A DNA stretch of 64,000 bases from Streptomyces indicus (GCF_900100315.1 NZ_FNFF01000007.1:69078-133077); one strand, 5' to 3'; shown: positions 22,789 through 30,681, counted from the first letter of the stretch. Notes: generated by a model from the sequence alone, not told the origin. Program-made: numbers and translations.

Positions 22789-23538
22789 CTACGAGGGGGC
22801 GTGACCGGAGTACTCGCGGCTGATCGCCTCCGCGGTGCGGCGGACGAGCGGGAGCAGCGTGAGGAGTTCCTCGGCGGTGACGACCACGCTGGGCGCCGAC
22901 ACCGACATCGCGGCCACGACGCGGCCGTCCGCGCCCCGGATGGGGGCGCCGATGCAGTTGATGGACTCCTCGTGGCCACCGAGGTCGGTGGCCCAGCCCT
23001 GTTCGCGTACGGTCTCCAGTTCCTTGAGGAACGCGGCCGCGTCGGGGGTCGAACGGGGCGTGTACCGGGGGTAGTCGAGCTTCTCGGCGACGGCGCGCCG
23101 CTCCGGCTCGGACAGGTCGGCGAGCAGCAGCTTGGCGACCGCGGCCACCGTGATGGCCACGGGCTTTCCGATCCGGGAGTACATCCGCACCGGGTAGCGG
23201 CTCTCGACCTTGTCGATGTAGAGGACCTCGTTCTCCTCGTACACCGCGAGGTGGACCGTGTGCCCGATCTTCGCGTTGAGCTCGACGAGATGCGGATGCG
23301 CGATCTCGCGCACGTCGAGGTTCTCGACGGCTTCCTGGGCGAGCGCGAAGAGGCGGGCGCCCAGGCGGTAGCGCTGGTCGGACTGGCGGTAGACCAGGCC
23401 GTGCTCGTGCAGCGTGCGGAGCAGGCGCAGCGCGGTGGACTTGTGCACGTCCAGGCGCTCGGCGACCTGCCCGAGGTCGGCGGGCCCTTCGGCGAGCAGC
23501 GGAAGGATGCTCAGCGCGCGGTCGACGGTCTGGCTCAT
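22789..23538 (-). CDS. IclR-family transcriptional regulator
   Basis: The ATG at 23538 behind GGGGAGG gives 249 residues. A winged helix (about 1-60, ADLGQVAERLDVHKSTALRLLRTLHEHGLV) precedes the IclR effector domain (about 75-245), with HLVELNAKIGHTVHLAVYEENEVLYIDKV and INCIGAPIRGADGRVVAAMSVS. The gene overlaps the kinase gene upstream by 4 bp (ATGA). It is the likely controller of this cluster, acting at the inverted repeat in the divergent promoter (24697-24717); the effector is probably a pathway intermediate. Binding is inferred. Confidence 0.93.
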   Translation of the reverse strand: MSQTVDRALSILPLLAEGPADLGQVAERLDVHKSTALRLLRTLHEHGLVYRQSDQRYRLGARLFALAQEAVENLDVREIAHPHLVELNAKIGHTVHLAVYEENEVLYIDKVESRYPVRMYSRIGKPVAITVAAVAKLLLADLSEPERRAVAEKLDYPRYTPRSTPDAAAFLKELETVREQGWATDLGGHEESINCIGAPIRGADGRVVAAMSVSAPSVVVTAEELLTLLPLVRRTAEAISREYSGHAPS

Positions 23539-24596
23539 TTCGTGACTACCTCCCCATTCACCCCGGACATGGTCCAGCCGGGGCCGAGGCGCAGTGTGCC
23601 CCACTCCGCGTCGGGGAGTGCGGCAAGGCGGTCGGCTTGGGCGCGGCCGGGGGGCTCGGCCATGTCGCCGGGGACGGTGAGGGCGGCGGCGGCCCAGAGG
23701 TGGCCGTGCCTCAGGCGCTGCGCGGCGGGCAGTCCGCGCAGGGTGGCGGAGAGGAAGCCGGCGGCGAAGGCGTCGCCGGCGCCGACGGCTGCGACGACCT
23801 CGACGGCGGGGGCGGGCTCGTGCACACCGTCCGGGGCGTCCTCGCCCCGGACGGCGGCGCCCAGCGCCCCCTGCTTGACGACGAGCGTGGCCGGCTCCGG
23901 CAGCGTGGCGCGGATCGCGGCCGGTCCGCCCGTCAGGCCCCAGGCCTCCTCGGCCTCGTCCTCGCCCACGAACACGAGGTCCGCGCCGCGCGCCAGCTCC
24001 AGCAGTACGCGCGCGTCCGCCGGCGAACTCCACAGCCCCGGACGGTAGTTGACGTCGAACGAGACCAGCGGGCGGCCGGGGCGCGGCGCGGTCAGCTCAC
24101 GCAGCAGCCCGAGGCAGTCCGCGGACAGCGCGGCGGTGATGCCCGACAGGTGCACGATACGCGCGGAGCGCAGAGCGTCGAGGTCCATGTTCGCGACGGA
24201 CATCGCCGAGGCGGCGCTCCCGGCGCGGTAGTACGCGACCTCGTGCGCGTCGGTGGCCCGGTCCCCTGCCGTACGGAAATAGATCCCGGTCGGGCGCCCG
24301 GCGTCCGCGCGCACCGCGGAGGTGTCCACGCCGCAGGCGGCGATCTCGCGCGTGAGGTACTCGCCGAAGCCGTCCGCGCCGACCCGGCCGACCCAGCGCG
24401 CGGAGTGCCCGGCGCGCGCGAGCGTGCAGGCCACGTTGGACTCGGCGCCTCCGATCCCGCGATCGAACGAGGGCACGTCGGCGAGGCGCCCGGGCCCCGT
24501 CGGCCGGAACGTGACCATGGACTCGCCGAGGCAGGCGACGTCGAAGCGCGGGGCTCCGGCGGCGGCTTCGGGGTCGGACACGTTCGGGTGGGGCAC
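23535..24596 (-). CDS. PfkB-family sugar kinase (2-keto-3-deoxygluconate kinase-like)
   Basis: The GTG at 24596 with AAGGAG five bases upstream gives 353 residues. The start GESMVTFRPTGPGRLADVPSFDRGIGGAESNVA carries the first PfkB signature, and VGAGDAFAAG (271-280) the second, with catalytic Asp275. The sequence is closest in style to 2-dehydro-3-deoxygluconokinases, which phosphorylate KDG in gluconate and uronate breakdown. That fits the GntP permease in the cluster. Exact specificity cannot be read from the sequence. It is transcribed divergently from the dehydratase-like gene. Confidence 0.85.
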   Translation of the reverse strand: MPHPNVSDPEAAAGAPRFDVACLGESMVTFRPTGPGRLADVPSFDRGIGGAESNVACTLARAGHSARWVGRVGADGFGEYLTREIAACGVDTSAVRADAGRPTGIYFRTAGDRATDAHEVAYYRAGSAASAMSVANMDLDALRSARIVHLSGITAALSADCLGLLRELTAPRPGRPLVSFDVNYRPGLWSSPADARVLLELARGADLVFVGEDEAEEAWGLTGGPAAIRATLPEPATLVVKQGALGAAVRGEDAPDGVHEPAPAVEVVAAVGAGDAFAAGFLSATLRGLPAAQRLRHGHLWAAAALTVPGDMAEPPGRAQADRLAALPDAEWGTLRLGPGWTMSGVNGEVVTK

Positions 24597-24696
24597 GTCG
24601 GCTCCTTCTGCGGGTGCTGCTGCGGGGGCGGTCGTAGGGGGCGTTGACCCGGTGTTGGCACGGATGTTAGACAGAGGTAAGCGCACTACGCAATGA

Positions 24697-24717
24697 CCGT
24701 TGCAGAGAATGCAACGG
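24697..24717. promoter_or_regulatory. Probable IclR operator in the divergent promoter
   Basis: A perfect inverted repeat has arms CCGTTGCA (24697-24704) and TGCAACGG (24710-24717) around GAGAA. An extra GCAA half-site lies just upstream (24690-24693). It lies in the 138-bp gap between the kinase gene and the dehydratase-like gene, 18 bp before the latter's start. Palindromes of this kind in IclR-controlled divergent promoters are normally the operator. Confidence 0.6.
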
Positions 24718-24734
24718 GCTAGGAGGAGGGTTCC

Positions 24735-26075
24735 ATGGCAGCCGACAAGGTGGTCGGAGAAGCGGTCGGAACGGACGCCGGAGCGAGCGCGGGGACCCCG
24801 GCCGGGCAGCACACGGTCGCGTCCCTGGCCGAGGAGCGGATCGACTTCCGCTTCAAGGGGCTGCCGCCGAACGCCGAGGGCCTGACCGTCGGCGAACTGG
24901 CCGCCGAGCGCCGCAACCTCTTCACCGGCGGCTTCACCACCCCGGTCCTCGCCCTCTCCGCCGAGCGCCTGGAGCACAACCTGCGCCTGATGGAGTCGTA
25001 CTCCGAGCGCCACGGACTCGCCTTCGCGCCGCACGGCAAGACCTCGATGGCCCCGCAGCTGTTCGCGCGCCAGGAGGAGCACGGCGCCTGGGGCATCACG
25101 CTCGCCAACCCGCACCAGACCCGCGTCGCGCGCGCCTTCGGGGTGCGGCGGATCTTCGTCGCCAACGAGATCGTGGACCCGGCGGGCCTCGCCTACATCG
25201 CGGCCGAGCTCGCGGCCGACCCCTCCTTCCGCTTCATCTGCTACGTGGACTCCGTACGCGGCGTACAGCTGATGCACTCGGCACTCGCCGCGGCCGGCGC
25301 GACCCGCCCCGTGGACGTGGTGGTCGAGCTCGGCGCCGGCGAGGGTGCGCGCACCGGCGTGCGCACCGAGGCCGAGTGCACCGAGGTGGCGCTCGCGGTG
25401 TCCGCCGCCGACACGCTGCGCCTCGTCGGCGTCGCGGGCTACGAGGGCGAAGTGCCGGACGCCTCCCTGGAGTCCGTGGAGGCGTGGCTGCGCCGGCTCG
25501 TCGCCCTGGCCGTCGAGTTCGACAAGTCCGGGTTCTTCTCCGGGCTCGACGAGATCGTGGTCAGCGCCGGCGGCTCGGCCTGGTTCGACGCGGTGGCCAC
25601 GGTGTTCGCGGAGATCCCGGAGCTGTCGGCGCCGGTCCTGAAGCTGCTGCGCTCGGGGGCGTACGTCTCGCACGACGACGGCCATTACCGGCATCTGACC
25701 CCGTTCAACCGGGTGCCGCAGGAGGGTGCGCTCCAGCCGGCGTTCCGGCTGTGGGCCCAGGTGATGTCCCGGCCCACGCCGTCGCAGGCGTTCGCGAACG
25801 CGGGCAAGCGGGATGCGGCGTACGACCTCGATCTGCCGTTCGCGCAGGTGGTGCGGTCGGAGGACGGCTCGGTCCGCCCGGCCGAAGGGGTCACGGTGAC
25901 GGGCCTGTCGGACCAGCACACGTGGCTGCGCACGGAGTCGGAGGGCGCGCTGTCGGTGGGCGACTGGGTCGGGATGGGCCTGTCGCACCCGTGCACGTCG
26001 TTCGACAAGTGGCAGCTGATCCCGGTGGTCGAGGCGGACGGCACGGTCGTCGAGTTCATCCGCACGTACTTCTAG
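24735..26075 (+). CDS. D-serine dehydratase-like PLP enzyme (fold type III amino acid deaminase)
   Basis: The ATG at 24735 sits behind AGGAGGAGGG. The 446-residue enzyme has the alanine-racemase-like barrel of fold type III, with the PLP lysine Lys102 in PHGKTSMAPQ. A C-terminal beta domain contains the zinc-site pattern LSHPCTSFDKW (His418, Cys420) seen in D-serine dehydratases and D-threonine aldolases. Such enzymes convert D-serine (or a similar D-amino acid) to pyruvate and ammonia through an aminoacrylate intermediate. It heads a plus-strand unit with the D-aminoacylase, and RidA is encoded on the opposite arm. Substrate is inferred. Confidence 0.85.
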   Translation: MAADKVVGEAVGTDAGASAGTPAGQHTVASLAEERIDFRFKGLPPNAEGLTVGELAAERRNLFTGGFTTPVLALSAERLEHNLRLMESYSERHGLAFAPHGKTSMAPQLFARQEEHGAWGITLANPHQTRVARAFGVRRIFVANEIVDPAGLAYIAAELAADPSFRFICYVDSVRGVQLMHSALAAAGATRPVDVVVELGAGEGARTGVRTEAECTEVALAVSAADTLRLVGVAGYEGEVPDASLESVEAWLRRLVALAVEFDKSGFFSGLDEIVVSAGGSAWFDAVATVFAEIPELSAPVLKLLRSGAYVSHDDGHYRHLTPFNRVPQEGALQPAFRLWAQVMSRPTPSQAFANAGKRDAAYDLDLPFAQVVRSEDGSVRPAEGVTVTGLSDQHTWLRTESEGALSVGDWVGMGLSHPCTSFDKWQLIPVVEADGTVVEFIRTYF

Positions 26076-26108
26076 CCGCGCCCGGCCAGGGGCGCCTGCG
26101 GCGGGCTC

Positions 26109-26205
26109 TTCTCCCCGCCCCGCCCCTTCCCGAAACCGGGGGCTCTGCCCCCGGGCCCCGCATCCGACCTCCGGCCGGATTGTCCTCAAACGCCGGACGG
26201 GCTGA
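26109..26205. repeat. Dispersed GC-rich element, copy C
   Basis: It has the same order of parts as copies A and B: TTCTCCCCGCCCCGCCCC, the hairpin CCGGGGGC-tct-GCCCCCGG, the hairpin ATCCGACC-tcc-GGCCGGAT and the tail CCTCAAACGCCGGACGGGCTG. It fills the gap between the dehydratase-like gene and the D-aminoacylase gene. All three copies point the same way along the plus strand. Confidence 0.85.
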
Positions 26206-26219
26206 AAGTGAAGGCACCC

Positions 26220-27815
26220 ATGGACCTGGTCATCCGCAACGCCCGCGTCATCGACGGCTCGGGCGAGGACTCGTACACCGCCGACGTCGGCATAACGGAC
26301 GGGCGGATCGCCGAGATCCGCACCGAGGGCCCGCGCCCCACCGGTGCGAGAACCCTCGACGCCGACGGCCTCGCCCTCGCCCCCGGCTTCATCGACATGC
26401 ACGCCCACAGCGACCTCGCCCTCCTCCGCGACCCCGACCACAGCGCGAAGGCCGCCCAGGGCGTCACCCTCGAAGTCCTGGGCCAGGACGGCCTCTCGTA
26501 CGCGCCCGTCGACGACCGCACCCTCGCCGAGGTCCGCAAGGCCATCACCGGCTGGAACGGCGACGGCTCCGACATCGACTTCGACTGGCGGACGGTCGGC
26601 GAGTACCTGGACCGCCTCGACCGGCAGGGCATCGCCGTCAACGCGGCGTACCTGATCCCCCAGGGCACCGTCCGGATGTACGCCGTCGGCTGGGAGGACC
26701 GCGAGGCCACGCCCCAAGAGATGGACCGGATGCGGCAGTTGGTCGCCGAGGGCATGGAGCAGGGCGCGGTCGGCATGTCCTCCGGGCTCACGTACACGCC
26801 CGGCATGTACGCCAAGGACTCCGAACTCGCAGAGCTGTGCAAGGTCGTGGCCCGCTACGACGGCTACTACTGCCCGCACCACCGCAGTTACGGTGCCGGG
26901 GCCTTGCAGGCGTACGCGGAGATGGTGAACCTCACCCGCGAGGCCGGCTGCGCGCTCCATCTCGCCCACGCCACCATGAACTTCGGTGTGAACAAGGGCA
27001 AGGCGCCCGATCTCCTGAGCCTGCTCGACGGCGCGCTCGACGCCGGCGCCGACATCAGCCTCGACACCTACCCGTACACCCCGGGCTGCACCACGCTCGT
27101 CGCGATGCTGCCGAGCTGGGCCAGCGAGGGCGGGCCGGAGGCGATCCTCGCGCGCCTCCAGGACGACGAGACGGCCGAGAAGATCCGCCACCACATGGAG
27201 GTCATCGGCGCGGACGGCTGCCACGGCGTGCCGATCGAGTGGGACACCATCGAGATCTCCGGCGTCTCGGACCCCGGGCTCGCCTCCTGCGTGGGCAAGA
27301 CGATCCAGCAGTCGGCGGACATGCGCGGCGAGGAGCCCTGGGTCACGGCCCGCCGGCTGCTCATCAACGACAAGCTGGGCTCGACGATCCTGCAGCACGT
27401 GGGCCACGAGGAGAACGTCCAGCTGATCATGAAGCACCGGGTGCACACCGGCGGTTCGGACGGCATCCTCCAGGGCTTCAAGCCGCATCCGCGCGCGTAC
27501 GGCACGTTCCCGCAGTATCTCGGCCGCTACTCGCGGGAGTTGGGGATCCTGAGCCTGGAGGAGACGGTCGCGCACCTCACCTCGCGCCCGGCCGCCCGCC
27601 TGCGCCTCGCGGACCGCGGTCTGGTCCGCGAGGGCTACCGCGCCGACCTGGTGCTCTTCGACCCGGCCACGGTCGCGGCCGGCTCCACCTTCGAGGCCCC
27701 GCGCACCCTGCCCGTCGGCATCCCGCACGTCCTGATCGACGGCAGGTTCGTGATCGAGGACGGCAAGCGGACAGACGTGCTCGCGGGCCGTTCGGTGCGG
27801 CGCACCGCCGCGTGA
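26220..27815 (+). CDS. N-acyl-D-amino acid deacylase (D-aminoacylase family)
   Basis: The ATG at 26220 has GAAGG five bases upstream and gives 531 residues; a GTG 12 bases earlier is weaker. It is an amidohydrolase: a small beta domain at both ends around a barrel, with the first metal motif DMHAHSD (His61, His63). In D-aminoacylases the next metal ligand is the Cys of NCG; here the place reads GQDG (Asp90). It frees D-amino acids from their N-acyl forms, which the dehydratase-like enzyme upstream could then deaminate. Family is clear; the changed ligand makes the substrate less sure. Confidence 0.85.
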   Translation: MDLVIRNARVIDGSGEDSYTADVGITDGRIAEIRTEGPRPTGARTLDADGLALAPGFIDMHAHSDLALLRDPDHSAKAAQGVTLEVLGQDGLSYAPVDDRTLAEVRKAITGWNGDGSDIDFDWRTVGEYLDRLDRQGIAVNAAYLIPQGTVRMYAVGWEDREATPQEMDRMRQLVAEGMEQGAVGMSSGLTYTPGMYAKDSELAELCKVVARYDGYYCPHHRSYGAGALQAYAEMVNLTREAGCALHLAHATMNFGVNKGKAPDLLSLLDGALDAGADISLDTYPYTPGCTTLVAMLPSWASEGGPEAILARLQDDETAEKIRHHMEVIGADGCHGVPIEWDTIEISGVSDPGLASCVGKTIQQSADMRGEEPWVTARRLLINDKLGSTILQHVGHEENVQLIMKHRVHTGGSDGILQGFKPHPRAYGTFPQYLGRYSRELGILSLEETVAHLTSRPAARLRLADRGLVREGYRADLVLFDPATVAAGSTFEAPRTLPVGIPHVLIDGRFVIEDGKRTDVLAGRSVRRTAA

Positions 27816-27845
27816 CTCCGCGACAGCGGCACAACCTCTAACTCC

Positions 27846-27876
27846 TTGGACAGGGACCGCAGGCGCTGATTACCCT
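27846..27876 (+). promoter_or_regulatory. Candidate promoter of the efflux-gene leader
   Basis: TTGGAC (27846-27851) and TACCCT (27871-27876) with a 19-bp spacer would start transcription at or next to the ATG of the leader ORF (27884), making it leaderless. A 10-bp stem (GGACCGCAGG 27854-27863, CCTGCGGTCC 27874-27883) overlaps the same bases and could instead be an operator. Confidence 0.4.
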
Positions 27877-27883
27877 GCGGTCC

Positions 27884-27913
27884 ATGTCCAGCCCCGAGGC
27901 CTCCAGACTCTAG
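27884..27913 (+). CDS. Leader peptide MSSPEASRL, putative attenuator ORF
   Basis: A nine-codon ORF ending in TAG is followed at once by a perfect hairpin. It stands 149 bp upstream of a chloramphenicol-type efflux gene. Short leader ORFs followed by alternative hairpins control several actinobacterial ribosome-antibiotic resistance genes: a drug-stalled ribosome changes the fold and lets the gene be expressed. The ORF is seen; its translation is inferred. Confidence 0.5.
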   Translation: MSSPEASRL

Positions 27914-28042
27914 CCACCGGCTCCCCGGTGGCTGCTCGCGTCGATCCGCCCCGCCTCTGCGCGCGGGGTGCCGCCTGCTGCCGGCCTGCCGTTCCACGGT
28001 CCTCATTCACCAGCCGTACGCGCCCTTCGCGTACGGCCACCG
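27914..28042 (+). promoter_or_regulatory. Alternative-hairpin leader (attenuator) of the efflux gene
   Basis: Hairpin 1 is CCACCGG-ctcc-CCGGTGG (27914-27931), starting one base after the leader-ORF stop. Hairpin 2 has a 10-bp stem, GCCGTACGCG (28013-28022) with CGCGTACGGC (28028-28037). The 3' arm of hairpin 1, CGGTGGC (27926-27932), is also exactly complementary to GCCACCG (28036-28042), just ahead of the GGAG ribosome site (28051-28054), so the folds exclude one another. This is the design of ribosome-mediated attenuation; control is inferred. Confidence 0.55.
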
Positions 28043-28061
28043 TGTGCTGCGGAGTTCTGCT

Positions 28062-29261
28062 GTGCCTCTTTTCCTGTACCTCCTCGGCCTTGCCGTGTTC
28101 GCGCAAGGCACCTCCGAGTTCATGCTCGCCGGGCTCGGCCCGGACATCGCGCGGGACCTCGGCGTCCCGCTCTCCGACGCCGGGCTGCTGACCTCGGCCT
28201 TCGCGGTCGGGATGGTGATCGGCGCGCCCGCCATGGCGCTGCTCGCCCGCCGCTTCCCGCCCCGCGCGGCCCTGCTCGCCTTCCTGGCCGCCTTCCTCGC
28301 GGTCCATGTCGCCGGCGCCCTGACCGGCAGCTTCGCCGTGCTGCTCGCCATGCGCGTCCTGGGCGCCCTGGCGAACGCCGGCTTCCTGGCGGTCGCCCTC
28401 GCCACCGCCGTCACGCTCGTCCGCCCGGACCAGAAGGGCCGGGCCACCTCCGTCCTGCTCGGCGGTGTGACCCTGGCCTGCGTGGCCGGGGTTCCGGCGG
28501 GGGCGCTGCTCGGCCAGCTCTGGGGCTGGCGCGCGGCGTTCTGGGCGGTGGCGGCGGTCTCGGCCCCGGCCCTCCTCGCCATCCTCCGCTCGGCCCCGGC
28601 CGCGAACGCGGCGACCGCCCCGGCGCCCGAGCACACCCCCGACGTCACCACCGAACTGCGCACCCTGCGCCGCCGCTCCCTCCAACTCACCCTGCTCCTG
28701 GGCGCGTTGGTGAACGGTGCCACGTTCTGCGCCTTCACCTATCTGGCCCCGGTCATCACCGACGCGGCCCGCCTCGCGGAGTCCTGGGTCCCGGCGCTGC
28801 TCGCCCTCTTCGGCCTGGGCTCGTTCCTCGGCGTCACCCTCGCGGGCCGCTTCGGGGACGGACGGCCGCGGACGGTGCTCGCCGGCGGCACGGCCGCCCT
28901 GCTCTGCGCCTGGACCGCCTTCGCCCTCACCGCGCACTGGCCGGTGGCGACCACCGTCGCCACCCTCACCCTCGGCACCCTCTCCTTCGCCGTGGGCGCC
29001 ACGCTGATCTCGCGCATCCTGTACGCGGCGGAGGCCGCCCCCACCCTGGGCGGCGCCTACGCCACCGCCGCGTTCAACGTGGGCGCCGTCATCGGCCCGG
29101 CCCTCGGCGGCCTCGCCCTCACGTGGGGGCCGCGCGGACCGCTGTGGGTGAGTGCGGGTCTGGTCGCCGCGGCCCTCGCCGCCACCCCGTGGATGCTCAG
29201 GGTGGCAGAGGTCACGTCGGCGGACGAGGCCGCGTACATCCAAGCCCCGTCCACCCCGTGA
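28062..29261 (+). CDS. CmlR/Cmx-type MFS drug efflux protein
   Basis: The start chosen is the GTG at 28062 (VPLFLYLLGLAVFAQGTSEFMLAG), with GGAG seven bases upstream; it lines up with the start of known CmlR/Cmx proteins. The 399-residue protein has twelve membrane helices and the family marks GTSEFMLAGL-PDIA at the start, VLGALANAGFLAVALATAV, GALVNGATFCAFTYLAPVI and YATAAFNVGA. This group exports chloramphenicol-like drugs; the real substrate may differ. Only this gene follows the attenuator-like leader, and a strong terminator closes the unit. It is not linked to biosynthesis genes here. Confidence 0.85.
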   Translation: MPLFLYLLGLAVFAQGTSEFMLAGLGPDIARDLGVPLSDAGLLTSAFAVGMVIGAPAMALLARRFPPRAALLAFLAAFLAVHVAGALTGSFAVLLAMRVLGALANAGFLAVALATAVTLVRPDQKGRATSVLLGGVTLACVAGVPAGALLGQLWGWRAAFWAVAAVSAPALLAILRSAPAANAATAPAPEHTPDVTTELRTLRRRSLQLTLLLGALVNGATFCAFTYLAPVITDAARLAESWVPALLALFGLGSFLGVTLAGRFGDGRPRTVLAGGTAALLCAWTAFALTAHWPVATTVATLTLGTLSFAVGATLISRILYAAEAAPTLGGAYATAAFNVGAVIGPALGGLALTWGPRGPLWVSAGLVAAALAATPWMLRVAEVTSADEAAYIQAPSTP

Positions 29262-29273
29262 TCCACGATTCCG

Positions 29274-29318
29274 CACGCGCCCGCCCTCCGTCGCATTGCG
29301 ATGGAAGGCGGGCGCGTG
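29274..29318. terminator. Long hairpin terminator after the efflux gene
   Basis: CACGCGCCCGCC (29274-29285) pairs exactly with GGCGGGCGCGTG (29307-29318), and the inner bases (TCCGTCGCA with TGCGATGGA) extend the stem almost to the loop. Confidence 0.85.
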
Positions 29319-29394
29319 GGTGCTCGGCGGGTGGGCGGGCCGGGTGGTGGCAAAGACCGCGCGCCGGGACGAAACACGCTCGTAAAGTTGCCGC

Positions 29395-30606
29395 ATGCAG
29401 CTCATCCAGTCGACGAAGCTCTCCAACGTCTGTTACGAGATCCGGGGTCCGGTTCTCGAGGAGGCCATGCGGCTGGAGGCGGCAGGGCACCGGATCCTCA
29501 AGCTCAACACCGGGAACCCGGCGGCGTTCGGGTTCGAGTGCCCGCCGGAGATCCTGGAGGACGTGCTCCGCAACGTCGGGTCCGCGCACGGCTACGGGGA
29601 CGCGAAGGGGCTGCTGTCCGCGCGGCGCGCGGTGATGATGCACTACCAGACCCTCGGCGTGGAGACGGACGTCGAGCACGTCTACATCGGCAACGGGGTC
29701 TCCGAGCTGATCGTCATGGCCATGCAGGCCCTGCTCGACGACGGCGACGAGGTGCTCGTGCCCGCGCCCGACTATCCGCTGTGGACGGCCGCCGTCTCGC
29801 TGTCCGGCGGCACGGCCGTGCACTACCGCTGCGACGAGCAGGCGGACTGGACGCCGGATCTCGCGGACGTGGAGCGGAAGGTCACCGACCGCACCAAGGC
29901 GATCGTGATCATCAACCCGAACAACCCCACGGGCGCCGTGTACAGCGACGAGGTCGTGCGCGGGCTCGCGGACATCGCGCGCCGGCACAACCTGCTGGTG
30001 TGCAGCGACGAGATCTACGACAAGATCCTGTACGACGGCGCCACGCACACCCCGACCGCCGCGCTCGCCCCGGACCTGCTGACGCTGACCTTCAACGGGA
30101 TGTCCAAGGCGTACCGCGTGGCCGGTTACCGGACCGGGTGGATGGTCATCTCCGGGCCGCGGGCGCACGCCGCCTCGTACATCGAAGGGCTCACGATCCT
30201 CGCGAACATGCGGCTGTGCGCCAACATGCCGGCCCAGCACGGGGTGGTCGCCGCGCTCACGGGGCGGCAGACGATCAACGATCTGGTGCTGCCGGGCGGA
30301 CGGCTGCTCGAGCAGCGCGACGCGGCGTACGACCTGCTGACGCAGATCCCGGGTGTCACCTGCGTGAAGCCGAAGGGTGCGCTGTATCTGTTCCCGCGGC
30401 TCGACCCCAAGGTGTTCAAGATCAAGGACGACCGGCAGATGGTGCTCGACCTGCTGCGGGCCGAGAAGATCATGGTCGTCCAGGGCACGGGCTTCAACTG
30501 GCCCGAGCCGGACCACTTCCGGATCGTCACGCTGCCCCAGGCCTCGGACCTGGTGGACGCGGTGACGCGGATCGGGAACTTCCTGGACGGGTACAGCCAG
30601 CCGTGA
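29395..30606 (+). CDS. PLP-dependent aminotransferase (class I/II, AlaA-like)
   Basis: The 403-residue enzyme has the class I aminotransferase layout. Marks are LNTGNPAAFGFECP, YIGNGVSELI, PDYPLWTAAV, INPNNPTGAVYS, the PLP lysine in MSKAYRVAGYRTGW, and the C-terminal FRIVTLP Arg. It resembles alanine-forming aminotransferases of the AlaA type, which make alanine and glutamate from pyruvate or the reverse. No pathway partner is adjacent, so the exact amino acid is not clear. The stop is part of a tandem repeat that adds TAA and TAG after the TGA. Confidence 0.9.
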   Translation: MQLIQSTKLSNVCYEIRGPVLEEAMRLEAAGHRILKLNTGNPAAFGFECPPEILEDVLRNVGSAHGYGDAKGLLSARRAVMMHYQTLGVETDVEHVYIGNGVSELIVMAMQALLDDGDEVLVPAPDYPLWTAAVSLSGGTAVHYRCDEQADWTPDLADVERKVTDRTKAIVIINPNNPTGAVYSDEVVRGLADIARRHNLLVCSDEIYDKILYDGATHTPTAALAPDLLTLTFNGMSKAYRVAGYRTGWMVISGPRAHAASYIEGLTILANMRLCANMPAQHGVVAALTGRQTINDLVLPGGRLLEQRDAAYDLLTQIPGVTCVKPKGALYLFPRLDPKVFKIKDDRQMVLDLLRAEKIMVVQGTGFNWPEPDHFRIVTLPQASDLVDAVTRIGNFLDGYSQP

Positions 30607-30657
30607 ACTTCCTGGACGGGTACAGCCAGCCGTAAGGACGGGTACAGCCAGTCGTAG
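30576..30657. repeat. 29-bp tandem repeat containing the aminotransferase stop codon
   Basis: Two identical 29-bp units (30576-30604 and 30605-30633) and a shortened third (30636-30655) end in CCGTGA, CCGTAA and TCGTAG. The unit codes for the last residues (NFLDGYSQP) of the aminotransferase and then its stop, so the gene's end has been copied behind it. The three copies carry the three different stop codons, in frames 1, 0 and 1. Confidence 0.9.
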
Positions 30658-30681
30658 GGCGGCGTGTGCCGGCGCGGCGGG

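Noticed and set aside
23535-27728. A 1397-codon minus-strand frame covering the kinase and beyond
   Set aside because: Only the part after 24596 matches a family (PfkB). The rest is antisense to the dehydratase and D-aminoacylase genes, and a GTG with a good ribosome site lies at 24596.
28062-30606. Efflux gene and aminotransferase as part of an antibiotic biosynthesis cluster
   Set aside because: No polyketide, peptide or tailoring genes lie nearby; a strong terminator separates the two.
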